A stretch of DNA of 64,000 bases from [Mycobacterium] crassicus (GCF_020181615.1 NZ_CP084029.1:325811-389810), one strand, 5' to 3'; counted from the first letter of the stretch, positions 26,782-35,874 are shown. Notes: a model not told the origin generated them from the letters alone. Made by a program: numbers and translations.

Positions 26782-28467
26782 ATGGCTAAGCTCATTGACC
26801 TGCCCAGCCAGGCAGCTACCAGGCTCGGGGGATACCTCGATCGCGGTAGCGCCGAGCTGCATTACCTGCGCAAGATCATCGAGTCCGGTGTCCTGAAGCT
26901 GGAGTCGCCGCGGGTCCTGGCGAGCGCACTGGCCGACGGAGCGCGCTGGGGCGAGCTGGGGATGATTCCGGCGCTCAACGCCCGCCGTAACCCGAACGGA
27001 CTCGCCGTCATCGACGACGACGGCAGCATCACGTTCAAGGAGCTCGACGACGCCGCCAATGCGGTGGCCAACGGCTTGATCGCAATGGGTGTGCGCGGCG
27101 GCGACGGGGTGGCGATTCTGGCGCGGAACCACCGCTGGTTCGTGATCGCCAACTACGGCTGCGCCCGGGTCGGCGCCCGGCTGATCCTGCTCAACAGCGA
27201 ATTCTCCGGCCCCCAGATCAAGGACGTCTCCGAACGCGAAGGCGCCAAACTGATCATCTACGACGACGAGTACACCGCCGCGGTCGCGCAGGCCGACCCG
27301 CCGCTGGGCAAACTGCGGGCGCTGGGGGTCAACCCCGACGCTGCGGATTCCTCCGGCGACAACCCGCCGGCGAGCACCGACGAGACGCTGGCGCAGCTGA
27401 TCGCCCGCAGCAGCAAGGCGCCGGCGCCGAAGGTCACCAAACACGCGTCGATCATCATCCTGACGTCCGGCACCACCGGCACTCCCAAGGGAGCCAACCG
27501 CAACACCCCGCCCACCCTGGCTCCGATCGGCGGAATCCTGTCGCACGTCCCGTTCCGCGCCGGTGAGGTGACCTCGCTGCCGTCGCCGATGTTCCACGCG
27601 TTGGGCTACCTGCACGGCACCTTGGCGATGTTCTTCGGCTCCACGCTGGTGTTGCGCCGCCGATTCAAGCCGGCCACCGTGCTCGAGGACCTGGAAAAGC
27701 ACAAGGTGACGGGGATGGTCGTCGTCCCGGTCATGCTGTCGCGGATCCTGGACCAGCTGGAGAAGACCGACTCCAAGCCCGACCTGTCCAATCTGCGGAT
27801 CGTGTTCGTCTCCGGGTCGCAGCTCGGCGCCGAACTGGCGACGCGGGCGATGAAGGACCTGGGGCCGGTCATCTACAACATGTACGGCTCGACCGAGGTT
27901 GCGTTCGCGACCATCGCCGGGCCGGCTGACCTGCAGTACAACCCGGCGACGGTGGGACCGGTCGTCAAGGGCGTCAAGGTCCGCATCCTCGACGACAACG
28001 GCTACGAGGTGCCACAGGGCCAGATCGGCCGGATCTTCGTCGGCAACTTCTTCCCGTTCGAGGGCTACACCGGTGGAGGCGGCAAGCAGATCATCGACGG
28101 GCTGCTGTCATCCGGCGACGTCGGCTACTTCGACGACCGCGGTCTGCTCTATGTGTCCGGCCGCGACGACGAGATGATCGTCTCCGGCGGTGAGAACGTG
28201 TTCCCCGCCGAGGTCGAGGATCTGATCAGCGGGCACCCCGACGTGATCGAAGCGACCGCATTGGGTGTCGAGGACAAGGAGTGGGGTGCGCGGCTGCGGG
28301 CCTTCGTGGTGCGCAAGGAAGGCTCCAGCGTCGACGAGGACACCATCAAGGTCTACGTGAAGGAGCACCTGGCGCGTTACAAGGTGCCGCGCGAGGTGGT
28401 CTTCCTCGACGAGTTGCCCCGCAACCCCACCGGCAAGATCCTCAAGCGCGAGTTGCGGGAGATGTAG
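26782..28467 (+). CDS. fadD2: Acyl-CoA synthetase FadD2
   Basis: A 561-residue fatty acid-CoA ligase, matching Rv0270 in length and position. It has the P-loop-like IIILTSGTTGTPKGANRNTP, the acceptor MYGSTEVAFATIAGP, SGDVGYFDDRGLLYVSGRDD, and the catalytic Lys region PRNPTGKILKREL. The N-terminal extension (MAKLIDLPSQAATRLGGYLD) is common to the FadD2 group. It activates fatty acids with ATP and CoA, likely for beta-oxidation together with FadE6 across the DoxDA gene. Confidence 0.93.
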   Translation: MAKLIDLPSQAATRLGGYLDRGSAELHYLRKIIESGVLKLESPRVLASALADGARWGELGMIPALNARRNPNGLAVIDDDGSITFKELDDAANAVANGLIAMGVRGGDGVAILARNHRWFVIANYGCARVGARLILLNSEFSGPQIKDVSEREGAKLIIYDDEYTAAVAQADPPLGKLRALGVNPDAADSSGDNPPASTDETLAQLIARSSKAPAPKVTKHASIIILTSGTTGTPKGANRNTPPTLAPIGGILSHVPFRAGEVTSLPSPMFHALGYLHGTLAMFFGSTLVLRRRFKPATVLEDLEKHKVTGMVVVPVMLSRILDQLEKTDSKPDLSNLRIVFVSGSQLGAELATRAMKDLGPVIYNMYGSTEVAFATIAGPADLQYNPATVGPVVKGVKVRILDDNGYEVPQGQIGRIFVGNFFPFEGYTGGGGKQIIDGLLSSGDVGYFDDRGLLYVSGRDDEMIVSGGENVFPAEVEDLISGHPDVIEATALGVEDKEWGARLRAFVVRKEGSSVDEDTIKVYVKEHLARYKVPREVVFLDELPRNPTGKILKRELREM

Positions 28468-28469
28468 CC

Positions 28470-28492
28470 GCTCCTCCGAGTGCGGGGGGAGC
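28470..28492. terminator. Hairpin between convergent fadD2 and DoxDA gene
   Basis: Arms GCTCCTCC and GGGGGAGC (one G-T pair) with a short loop fill the 26-base gap between two convergent stops. It is a plausible bidirectional terminator without a U-tract. Confidence 0.4.
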
Positions 28493-28493
28493 C

Positions 28494-29534
28494 TCAGGAA
28501 ACGGTTGCGATCGCCTGTTTCCAGGTGGCGCCGCTGATATCGGTGAGGACGAGCGTGTAGGTGTGTGCGGCGTCCCACTGCGTCGACCCGGTGTCGATGG
28601 TCAGCTGCGCCTTGGCGCCCAACGGGACGATCAGGCTGTGTGCGCCGGGTTTGACCTTGGCCACGTAGCGGTTGGCGATCCCCGCTTCGGGAAGCCGGCT
28701 GAGCTGGGCGCCGTCCAGCTGTACGACGGTGTCGCCGGTGGTGTCGTCGAGGACGCTGACGCCGATCAGGAACGAACCGTAGACGTCTGCTCCTTCGGTC
28801 CGGTACAGCTGGAATTGCAGGCTGTCGCCCGCGACCCGGGCATCGGTGAGCTCGATCTCCGGTGCGACCGACTTGTTGTGCAGCGGGCCGTAGACCCCGC
28901 CGTGGAAATGCTGGTTGGTGAACAATGCCAACGCCAGGATGACCAGCGAGCCGGTGAGCACCGCCGGGGCCTTGACGGTGACTTCGCCGGACGCCAGCCA
29001 GTTGAGCCGGGTTCGCTGTGCGAGCCGCGGGTATCTCGCGGAAAGGAGATGATCCACCGAATAGCGTCCGCCGCCGCTCAAAAACAGCATGAATCCGCTG
29101 GCCACACCCAGGATGCCGATCTGCCACTCGTCGAGGCAGGTGGTGCCGAGCCAGCCGGCGCTGAGCAGGATGCCGAACGCCAATCCCAGCACGGCCAGGC
29201 TCATGACCCGGGTGAACAGTCCGACGATCACGCAGATCCCGACGATGCCCTCCACGATGGTGAACACCGTCATCGCCGCGGCGAGCAGGCCCGGATGGGT
29301 CAGCAGGTGCTCGATGATCGGGCCGATGCCGAGCGCGTTCGGGAGAAAGTGGTTGAACTTCTCACCGATGTAGCCGGGCACGTTCGGGTCCAATTTGTCG
29401 TCGATACCGACGCGCCGCCAGAACGCGGAGAAATATGTCCATCCGATGACCAGCCGAACCGGCAGTGCGAACAGTGCGGCGGTGGCGAAATGGTGTCCGG
29501 TGGTCTGAGTTCTCTCAACGGTGTCAGCGGTCAC
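28494..29534 (-). CDS. DoxDA-type fusion (thiosulfate:quinone oxidoreductase-like membrane protein)
   Basis: A 346-residue protein. The N-terminal half is a DoxX/DoxD-like membrane domain with about four to five helices (LPVRLVIGWTYFSAFWRR, FTIVEGIVGICVIVGLFT, GILGVASGFMLFLSGGGRYS). The C-terminal half, after a further hydrophobic segment near residue 210, is an exported beta-rich DoxA-like domain (FLIGVSVLDDTTGDTVVQLD). In Acidianus the DoxD and DoxA subunits oxidise thiosulfate and reduce quinone; here they appear fused. The GTG start has GGAGGGG upstream. Substrate in this organism is unproven. Confidence 0.72.
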   Translation of the reverse strand: MTADTVERTQTTGHHFATAALFALPVRLVIGWTYFSAFWRRVGIDDKLDPNVPGYIGEKFNHFLPNALGIGPIIEHLLTHPGLLAAAMTVFTIVEGIVGICVIVGLFTRVMSLAVLGLAFGILLSAGWLGTTCLDEWQIGILGVASGFMLFLSGGGRYSVDHLLSARYPRLAQRTRLNWLASGEVTVKAPAVLTGSLVILALALFTNQHFHGGVYGPLHNKSVAPEIELTDARVAGDSLQFQLYRTEGADVYGSFLIGVSVLDDTTGDTVVQLDGAQLSRLPEAGIANRYVAKVKPGAHSLIVPLGAKAQLTIDTGSTQWDAAHTYTLVLTDISGATWKQAIATVS

Positions 29535-29545
29535 GTGGGCCCCTC

Positions 29546-29603
29546 CCGAGTGTGGGTGTTCGTTCACCAGAACACCATCTCGCGTCCGAAACCGCACACT
29601 CGG
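29546..29603. repeat. Nested inverted repeats between fadE6 and the DoxDA gene
   Basis: An outer pair CCGAGTGTG (29546-29554) and CACACTCGG (29595-29603) encloses an inner pair GGTGTTC (29555-29561) and GAACACC (29570-29576). It could form a cruciform or RNA hairpin: either the fadE6 terminator or an operator for the DoxDA gene, whose start is 12 bases away. Confidence 0.5.
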
Positions 29604-29620
29604 CGCCATCGAGAGCGGGC

Positions 29621-31828
29621 CTACGGGTCGCGGGGCAGACCCAGCAGGCGCTCGGCGATGATGTTGAGCTGCACCTCCGACGTGCCGCCGTAAATGGTGG
29701 TGGCGCGGCTCATCAACAGGTACTCGGCCCACTTGCCGGGCAGCTGCTCACGGTCGCCGATCGCGGCGTCACCGGCGAAGGTGGCCACCCCGAACTCGGC
29801 GTAGCCCTGCCCGGTGCGCATCGACAGCAGCTTGGACACCGCTGCCGCCGGCATCGGGTCCTTGCCGGCCAGGGTCAGCAGCGTGGAGCGCAGATTGAGC
29901 AGCTTGGCGGCGTGGCCCTCGGCGATCAACTGGCCCGCCCGGCGCTGTTCGCCCTGGTCGAACCGGCCGTCGCGGATGAACTCCACGAAGCCGTCCAGGC
30001 TGGCCAGGAACGGCATCTCGGACCCGCCGATGGACACCCGCTCGGCCGTCAGCGTGTTGCGGCTGACCTCCCAGCCCCGGTTGACCTCGCCGAGCACCAA
30101 CTCATCGGGGACGAACACGTCGTCGATGTAGACGGTGTTGAACATGGCCCCGCCGGTGAGTTCACGCAGCGGACTGACCGTCACGCCTTCGGCCTTCATG
30201 TCCAGCAAGAAGTACGTGATGCCATCATGTTTGGGCGCGGTGGAGTCGGTTCGCGCCAACAGCGCTCCCCAGGAGGAGAACTGTGCGGCCGACGTCCAGA
30301 TCTTCTGACCGCTGATCCGCCAGCCACCATCGACCTTGGTCGCCTTGGTGGTCAGGCTGGCCAGGTCTGAACCAGCGCCGGGCTCGGAAAACAGTTGGCA
30401 CCAGATCATTTCGCCGCGGAACGTGGGCGGCAGGAATCGCTGCTTCTGCTCGTCGGTGCCGAACGCCACGATGGATGGGATCAGCCACGCGGCGATACCC
30501 ATGGCCTGGCGCCGCACCCGGCCGGCGGTGAACTCCTGCTCGATGATGATCTGTTCGATCGGCTCGGCTGCCCGACCCCACGGCTTCGGCAGGTAGGGCA
30601 GCACCCAGCCGCCCTCGGCGATCGCGACCGTGCGCTCGTCGTGCGGCATGGCCTTGAGTGCGGCGACTTCGGCGCTGATCTCGGCGCGCAACTTCTCGGT
30701 GTCGGGGTCCAGGTCGATGTCGATCTTGCGCATCCCGCCGGCGACGGCGGTGTCGACGACTCGCTGGGGGTGCTCGGCGCGAGAGCCGAACGAGGCGGCG
30801 AGGATCAGCGCCCGCCGGTAGTACACACCCGCGTCGTGCTCCCAGGTGAAGCCGATCCCGCCGTGGACCTGGATGCAGTCCTGGGTGCAGTGCTGCGCTG
30901 CCGCGGGCGCCAGGGTGGCCGCGACGGACGTCGCGAACTGCACCGTGGAACCGGCAGCGTCCCAACCGTTTTCCCCGTCGCCCGAGGCCTCATCGATCGC
31001 CCGGGCGGCGTCCCACACCGCGGCGGTGGCTCGCTCGGTGACGGCGATCATCTCCGCGCACTTGTGCTTGATGGCCTGGAACTGGCCGATCGGCCGGCCG
31101 AACTGCTCGCGGATCTTGGCGTAGTCCGCGGCGGTGTCGGTGGCCCACCGGGCCACGCCGACCGCTTCGGCGGACAGCAGGGTCGAGATCAGCGCATGGG
31201 CCTGCAGCGGGCTGAGGTTGCTCAGCACCGCCGTGTTGTCGACTTCGACACCGTTGGCCCGCACGTGGGCGATCGGGCGCAACGGGTCCACGCTGGCGAC
31301 CGGCTCGATCTCGAGTTGGTCGGCGCGCAGCATCACCCATGCCTCGCCGCTGTCGGTGGCCACGGGCAACACCAGCAGCGCCGCCTGGGCGGCTGCCACG
31401 ACGGCCCGGGCCTCCCCGTCGATCACCAGCCCTGAACCGTTGGCGGTGGCGGTCAGACCCGGGTTGAGCGTGACAGTGGCGATCACCTCACCGCCGGCCA
31501 GGCCCGTCAGCTCGGCGGCCGTGGGGTCGTTCGCGGCGATCAGCGCGCTGGCGATAGCCGACGGCACAAACGGACCGGGCACCGCGCCGTAGCCGAACTC
31601 GGCCAGTACTACCGCCAGCTCCAGGATCCCGAAGCCCTGCCCGCCGACCTTCTCGGGGAGGTGCACACCGGCCAGGCCCTGCTCCGCGGCGGCCTGCCAG
31701 TACGGCGGCGGATTCTGGATGGGGGTGTCCATCGCCGCGTGCAGCAGCTCGGAGGGCACCGCCCGTGCCAGCAGGGACCGCACCGAATCGGCCAGGTCCT
31801 GATGCTCAGAGGTGATCGCTATCGGCAT
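29621..31828 (-). CDS. fadE6: Acyl-CoA dehydrogenase FadE6 (double-domain)
   Basis: A 735-residue protein of two tandem acyl-CoA dehydrogenase units, as in Rv0271c. The N-terminal unit spans residues about 1-360 (HGGIGFTWEHDAGVYYRRAL near 330). The C-terminal unit spans about 375-735 (LFSEPGAGSDLASLTTKATK, then TIYGGTSEVQLNIIAERLLG). The start MPIAITSEHQDLAD was chosen over an upstream frame extension because it has a GAAAGG and a natural N-terminus. It catalyses alpha-beta dehydrogenation of an acyl-CoA; one of the two halves is often structural. Confidence 0.92.
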   Translation of the reverse strand: MPIAITSEHQDLADSVRSLLARAVPSELLHAAMDTPIQNPPPYWQAAAEQGLAGVHLPEKVGGQGFGILELAVVLAEFGYGAVPGPFVPSAIASALIAANDPTAAELTGLAGGEVIATVTLNPGLTATANGSGLVIDGEARAVVAAAQAALLVLPVATDSGEAWVMLRADQLEIEPVASVDPLRPIAHVRANGVEVDNTAVLSNLSPLQAHALISTLLSAEAVGVARWATDTAADYAKIREQFGRPIGQFQAIKHKCAEMIAVTERATAAVWDAARAIDEASGDGENGWDAAGSTVQFATSVAATLAPAAAQHCTQDCIQVHGGIGFTWEHDAGVYYRRALILAASFGSRAEHPQRVVDTAVAGGMRKIDIDLDPDTEKLRAEISAEVAALKAMPHDERTVAIAEGGWVLPYLPKPWGRAAEPIEQIIIEQEFTAGRVRRQAMGIAAWLIPSIVAFGTDEQKQRFLPPTFRGEMIWCQLFSEPGAGSDLASLTTKATKVDGGWRISGQKIWTSAAQFSSWGALLARTDSTAPKHDGITYFLLDMKAEGVTVSPLRELTGGAMFNTVYIDDVFVPDELVLGEVNRGWEVSRNTLTAERVSIGGSEMPFLASLDGFVEFIRDGRFDQGEQRRAGQLIAEGHAAKLLNLRSTLLTLAGKDPMPAAAVSKLLSMRTGQGYAEFGVATFAGDAAIGDREQLPGKWAEYLLMSRATTIYGGTSEVQLNIIAERLLGLPRDP

Positions 31829-31860
31829 TGCTGCGCCTTTCGGTTGTGCGTGTGGCCAAT

Positions 31861-32817
31861 CTAACAACCAGTCGGTTGATTAACGACGTGGGTCAGGGGT
31901 TGCCCATCGCGCAGCCGCCGGCAGTTGTCGACAGCAGCGGTCAGATAGCGCCGCATGGTGTCGGCGGTGTACCAGCTGACGTGCGGGGTCAGCACCACGT
32001 TGTCCAACCCGAGCAGCGGGTTGTCGGCGGGCACCGGCTCGTCGGCGAACACGTCGAGACCCGCGCCGGCCAGCCGGCCGTTGCCCAGTGCCTCGATCAG
32101 CGCCGATTCGACGACGACGCCGCCGCGCGCGGTGTTGACCAGTACGGCGCCCGGCTTCATCCGCGCCAGCGCGGCGCGGTCGATCAAGCCCTCGGTCGCC
32201 TTGGTCAACGGCACATGCAGCGACACGACGTCGGATTCGGCCAGCAGCTCCGGCAGCGGGCGCCAGCCGGGCCGTCCGTCATCGCGGGTGCTGGTGTGCA
32301 GAACGCCGGCCCCCATGGCGGCGACCATGCCCTCCACCCGCTGAGCGACGCTGCCGTAGCCGACCAGCCCCACCGTGCAGCCGCCGATATCGCGGCAGTG
32401 CTCGCCCAGATCGGGATCGGTGGGCCACCCGCGTGCCTGCCGGGTCGCGCGATCCAGCGGCAGCAGCCGGCGCAACACCGCGAGCATCAACAGGACGGCG
32501 CCCTCGGCGACCGACGCGGCGTTGGCCCCGGGCATGTTGGCCACCGCGATCCCGCGCTGCGTCGCGGTGTCGACGTCGATGGTGTTGATTCCGACGCCGA
32601 ACTTCTGCACCAGCCGCAGTCGCGGACCGTTGCGCAGATCATCGCCGGACAGTGGCCGCAGCACATGCCAGAGCACCTCGGCCTCGGCCAGTTCCCGGCT
32701 GAAGGTGATGTCGTCATCGGCTGGGCACCACCGGATGTCCAACCAATCCGATTCGGGCGCGACGAATTCGCTGACCTTGATGCCGGGAACGAAGTGGGCC
32801 AGGACTCTCACCGCCAT
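31861..32817 (-). CDS. D-2-hydroxyacid dehydrogenase
   Basis: A 318-residue NAD-dependent D-isomer 2-hydroxyacid dehydrogenase. The NAD-binding GLVGYGSVAQRVEGM, the substrate/catalytic Arg region LVNTARGGVVVE, the Glu in DVFADEPVP and the catalytic His of TPHVSWYT are visible. It starts inside the end of the upstream hydrolase gene (10-base overlap), so the two are coupled. From memory this gene is not at this site in H37Rv, where Rv0271c and Rv0272c are adjacent. It probably acts on a 2-keto or 2-hydroxy acid released by the hydrolase pathway. Confidence 0.9.
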   Translation of the reverse strand: MAVRVLAHFVPGIKVSEFVAPESDWLDIRWCPADDDITFSRELAEAEVLWHVLRPLSGDDLRNGPRLRLVQKFGVGINTIDVDTATQRGIAVANMPGANAASVAEGAVLLMLAVLRRLLPLDRATRQARGWPTDPDLGEHCRDIGGCTVGLVGYGSVAQRVEGMVAAMGAGVLHTSTRDDGRPGWRPLPELLAESDVVSLHVPLTKATEGLIDRAALARMKPGAVLVNTARGGVVVESALIEALGNGRLAGAGLDVFADEPVPADNPLLGLDNVVLTPHVSWYTADTMRRYLTAAVDNCRRLRDGQPLTHVVNQPTGC

Positions 32818-33923
32818 CGTTGTCCGATCCACTCGGCGACGATGTCGGCCTGTTCGTCGCGGGCGCCCGGGGTGGCGAAGTAGTGATCGGTGTCGACGCT
32901 GTGCAGGGCCTTGTCGCCGGTGGCCAGCCCGTCGTAGATGAGCCGTGCATCGGACGGGAACACCCCGGTGTCGGCGTGGGCGTTGATCACCAAGCCCGGC
33001 ACGGTGATCCGCGCCAGGTGCGGCTCGGCGCGGGTCTGCGCGGTCCGTAGGCTCCACATCCCGAGCCAGTTGCTCAAGGTGGTGGCCGCGGCGATCCCCC
33101 GCGGGGACCGGTTGGCCTTCACCGGAGCCCCGGCATAACACATGTTGGGTATGCGGGTGGTGGGCTCCAGTGTCGGGTCGACCATGCGAGGGTCGGCCCA
33201 GGTTCGCATCACCGTGAACGGTCGGTCGGAAAACCCCGCGGCGCGAACACGTTTCAGCTCGGTTTCGGCCCAATTGGTGATGGCGTGGTTGCGGGCGACC
33301 TGGGCGGCCCGGTAGCGGTCGAGGAACTCGCGCGAGTAGGGCGGGCCGTTGTGCTCGGCGAAGAGATCGAGATCGGGGTCGGACGCGACCGGGTCGTTCT
33401 CGTCGACGACGGCACCGTCCATCCAGGCGGTCAACACGTCGGGGCGCCCCGGGTGGGCGGCGCTGGCGACATAGCCGTCGGCGGGCAGCAGGTCGGTGAG
33501 CCCGGTCGCCGGCCGCATGCCGGGCAGGGGTGTGACGTTCGGGTGAATCGCCTGCGACTGATAGGCCGCCATCAGCGACCCACCTCCGGAGTTTCCCAGC
33601 AGCACAACCGTTCTCACCCCGGCAACCTCGCGGAGCCATCGCACCCCGACGCCGATGTCGACCAGGGCGTGGTCGAGCAGGAAGCTGCTCTCGAAACCCC
33701 GGAATCGGGTGTTCCAGCCCAGGAAGCCGATCCCGCGGGCGGCCATGAAATCGGCGAGGTAGTGCTCGGAGAAGTCGATCTGGTAGTGGGTGGCGATCAT
33801 GGCCACGTCCGGATTGTGGCCGGCGGCATGGTGATACAGGCCCTGGCACGGGTAGCCGCCGGCACCGGCGCGCTCCGCGGTCGGTGACGGCAGGCTGATG
33901 AACTCCCGGACGATCTCGCGCAT
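32808..33923 (-). CDS. Alpha/beta hydrolase (Rv0272c-like)
   Basis: A 371-residue alpha/beta hydrolase. The nucleophile elbow is LLGNSGGGSLMAAY (Ser), with an acid-containing stretch GLVINAHADTGVFPSDAR and a late His in SVDTDHYFATPGARDEQADI. The ATG at 33923 was preferred over a TTG six bases earlier that overlaps the upstream TetR stop; AGGAGG lies ten bases before it. This corresponds to Rv0272c. It is coupled to the dehydrogenase downstream and follows the TetR regulator, suggesting a small regulated catabolic operon. Substrate unknown. Confidence 0.88.
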   Translation of the reverse strand: MREIVREFISLPSPTAERAGAGGYPCQGLYHHAAGHNPDVAMIATHYQIDFSEHYLADFMAARGIGFLGWNTRFRGFESSFLLDHALVDIGVGVRWLREVAGVRTVVLLGNSGGGSLMAAYQSQAIHPNVTPLPGMRPATGLTDLLPADGYVASAAHPGRPDVLTAWMDGAVVDENDPVASDPDLDLFAEHNGPPYSREFLDRYRAAQVARNHAITNWAETELKRVRAAGFSDRPFTVMRTWADPRMVDPTLEPTTRIPNMCYAGAPVKANRSPRGIAAATTLSNWLGMWSLRTAQTRAEPHLARITVPGLVINAHADTGVFPSDARLIYDGLATGDKALHSVDTDHYFATPGARDEQADIVAEWIGQRWR

Positions 33924-33925
33924 GG

Positions 33926-34567
33926 TCAACAGTCCTCCTCGGCGTAGATGGCCCGATAGAACACGTTGGCCAGGGTGCGGATGCAGGCGGCGTCATCGAC
34001 GGGCGCCCCGGACCGGGGTGCGGCCAGTTGGACGTAGCAGAACTGGTTGAGCATCGATACGATCGCCTCGGCCAGCAGTTCCGGGTCGTCATCGACGCAG
34101 TGGCCATCGGTCTGGGCGCGCTTGATCATCTCGGTGATGAGGCCGATCGGTACCGCGCAGATCTCCGCCCAGTATTGAGCGAAGTCGTCGTTGACCATCG
34201 CCAGTTGAGAGACGCCGACTATCTCGGCCAGTCGGTTGCGCCAGGTGTGCCAATGCGCCGCGGTGGCCTGCTCGATCCGCTCCCGATTGGACAGGCCGTG
34301 ACGGACCGCCGCCGATGCCCGCTCACCGGCCTCGTCGCGGAACCGCAGCGCCCACTCGCGGACCATCGCCTCCTTGGACTCGTAATAGTTGTAGAACGAG
34401 GCGGCCGACCGTCCGGCCTCCGCGGTGATGTCGGCGATGGTGGCGGACAGGACCCCTTTGCGGGCGATCACGGTGCGTGCGGCCGCGTCGATGGCGGCCT
34501 GGGTGCGTCTGCCCCGCTGGGTCGGCAACGGGTCGCGGTGCCCGGGTTGCTCGGAGGGTATCGGCAC
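33926..34567 (-). CDS. TetR-family regulator (Rv0273c-like)
   Basis: A 213-residue TetR repressor. The N-terminal DNA-binding domain is TIADITAEAGRSAASFYNYY followed by ESKEAM; the rest is a helical ligand-binding domain. Start choice is uncertain: GTG 34567 is used; TTG 34603 would extend it by 12 residues but lies three bases from the operator. It heads an operon with the hydrolase and the D-2-hydroxyacid dehydrogenase and diverges from the VOC gene. The palindrome at 34606 is its likely binding site. Confidence 0.86.
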   Translation of the reverse strand: MPIPSEQPGHRDPLPTQRGRRTQAAIDAAARTVIARKGVLSATIADITAEAGRSAASFYNYYESKEAMVREWALRFRDEAGERASAAVRHGLSNRERIEQATAAHWHTWRNRLAEIVGVSQLAMVNDDFAQYWAEICAVPIGLITEMIKRAQTDGHCVDDDPELLAEAIVSMLNQFCYVQLAAPRSGAPVDDAACIRTLANVFYRAIYAEEDC

Positions 34568-34605
34568 CGGATCTGGATTCCCGTCGCTGGAGGCATGGAC
34601 CAAAG

Positions 34606-34627
34606 CTGAATCTGATGTTAGATTCAG
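34606..34627. promoter_or_regulatory. TetR operator overlapping the VOC gene promoter
   Basis: Perfect 8-base arms CTGAATCT and AGATTCAG with a 6-base spacer lie between the divergent TetR and VOC genes. TAGATT at 34619-34624 can serve as the -10 of the VOC gene, so bound repressor would block it. Confidence 0.7.
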
Positions 34628-34654
34628 TTTCGCGTCTTGACCAGAGGAGCCGCA

Positions 34655-35230
34655 ATGATCAAGCCCCACGGGGTCAACCCCGAGTTCGAGTTCAGCGGGA
34701 TCAACCACGTCGCGCTGGTCTGCTCGGACATGGCCAAGACGGTCGACTTCTACACCAACATCCTCGGGATGCCACTGGTCAAATCGCTGGATCTGCCCGG
34801 GAACGGCGGGCAGCACTTCTTCTTCGATGCCGGCAACGGCGACTGCGTGGCGTTCTTCTGGTTCCCCGATGCTCCCGACCGGGTGCCGGGCATCTCGTCG
34901 CCGGCCGCCATTCCCGGCATCGGTGAGATCACCAGCGCCGTGAGCACGCTCAACCACCTGGCCTTCCACGTTCCGGCGGACAAGTTCGACGCCTACCGGC
35001 AGCGACTGAAGGACAAGGGGGTGCGGGTGGGCCCGGTTCTCAACCATGACGACTCGAAGTGGCAGGCCAGCATGACCCTGCACGAGGGTGTATACGTCCG
35101 GTCGTTCTATTTCCAGGATCCCGACGGGATCACACTGGAATTCGCCTGTTGGACGAAGGAGTTCACCGGCGATGCGGAGCATGTCACGCCGAAGACCGCA
35201 GCCGACAGGACGGTCTCGGCCGTCACCTAG
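34655..35230 (+). CDS. Glyoxalase/VOC-family dioxygenase-like protein (Rv0274-like)
   Basis: A 191-residue vicinal oxygen chelate protein with two beta-alpha-beta modules. Candidate metal ligands are His in SGINHVALVCSD, His in LNHLAFHVPADK and Glu in FYFQDPDGITLEFACW. A clear AGAGGAG precedes the ATG at 34655; the frame is open six codons further upstream. It ends with a four-base convergent overlap with the next TetR gene. It may be an extradiol-type dioxygenase or an isomerase. This corresponds to Rv0274. Confidence 0.87.
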   Translation: MIKPHGVNPEFEFSGINHVALVCSDMAKTVDFYTNILGMPLVKSLDLPGNGGQHFFFDAGNGDCVAFFWFPDAPDRVPGISSPAAIPGIGEITSAVSTLNHLAFHVPADKFDAYRQRLKDKGVRVGPVLNHDDSKWQASMTLHEGVYVRSFYFQDPDGITLEFACWTKEFTGDAEHVTPKTAADRTVSAVT

Positions 35231-35874
35231 TCGCGGTACAGGCTGGGGTCGCCGAGCTTTTCCAGCAACGCCGTCAACTGCTCGACCAGCCGGTCCGGTG
35301 CGGACCGCACCTCACCGTTGAGCCAGGCGCTGATCGCCTGGGCGACCCCGCCGACCACGAAGTGCCCGACGCACCTGATCCGGTCGCTGTCCGGAATGCG
35401 CAAGACACTGCCGGCGTGCTGACCGGACAGGATCGCCATCAGGGCGCTGGATTCCACGCGCTTGCGCACCACCACGGCGTTGCTCAGATGCGCGCCGAAC
35501 AACAGCCGTCCGATCCGGGCGTCGCCGGCGACGGTCCGCACGATGGTGGCCATAGCCGTCCGGATCTGCTGACCGGGCGGCGCCGATTGCATGGCCGACT
35601 GGGTTCCGGCGGCCAGGTCGCCGATGACGCCGTCGAAGACGGCGCTGATGAACTCGTCCTTGTCGGCGAAGTTCTCGTAGAAGTAACGGGCGGTCAGGCC
35701 GGCTTGCTGGCAGATGCCTCGTACGGTCACTTCGGCGATCTTCGGCACGTCGGCGCCGAGTAGGTCGAGGCCGGCCTCCAGTAATCGGGCGCGGCGCGAG
35801 GCCTGCCGGTCAGCGGCGTCCACCCCGCCGTAGGGGCGCGCGCCCGAGCCGTTGTCGGAGACCATGCCCCCCAT
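35227..35874 (-). CDS. TetR-family regulator (Rv0275c-like)
   Basis: A 215-residue TetR repressor: DNA-binding helices in EVTVRGICQQAGLTARYFYE followed by NFADKDEF, then a ligand domain. Two ATG codons nine bases apart (35874 and 35865) are possible starts. It diverges from the MpaB-like oxygenase gene with a direct repeat in between, so it most likely controls that gene and itself. This corresponds to Rv0275c. Confidence 0.86.
   Translation of the reverse strand: MGGMVSDNGSGARPYGGVDAADRQASRRARLLEAGLDLLGADVPKIAEVTVRGICQQAGLTARYFYENFADKDEFISAVFDGVIGDLAAGTQSAMQSAPPGQQIRTAMATIVRTVAGDARIGRLLFGAHLSNAVVVRKRVESSALMAILSGQHAGSVLRIPDSDRIRCVGHFVVGGVAQAISAWLNGEVRSAPDRLVEQLTALLEKLGDPSLYRD

Noticed and set aside
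32818..34107. N-terminal extension making the D-2-hydroxyacid dehydrogenase a 748-residue protein
   Set aside because: The extra part is out of frame with, and on the same strand as, the alpha/beta hydrolase; its Arg/Pro-rich sequence is a frame shadow.
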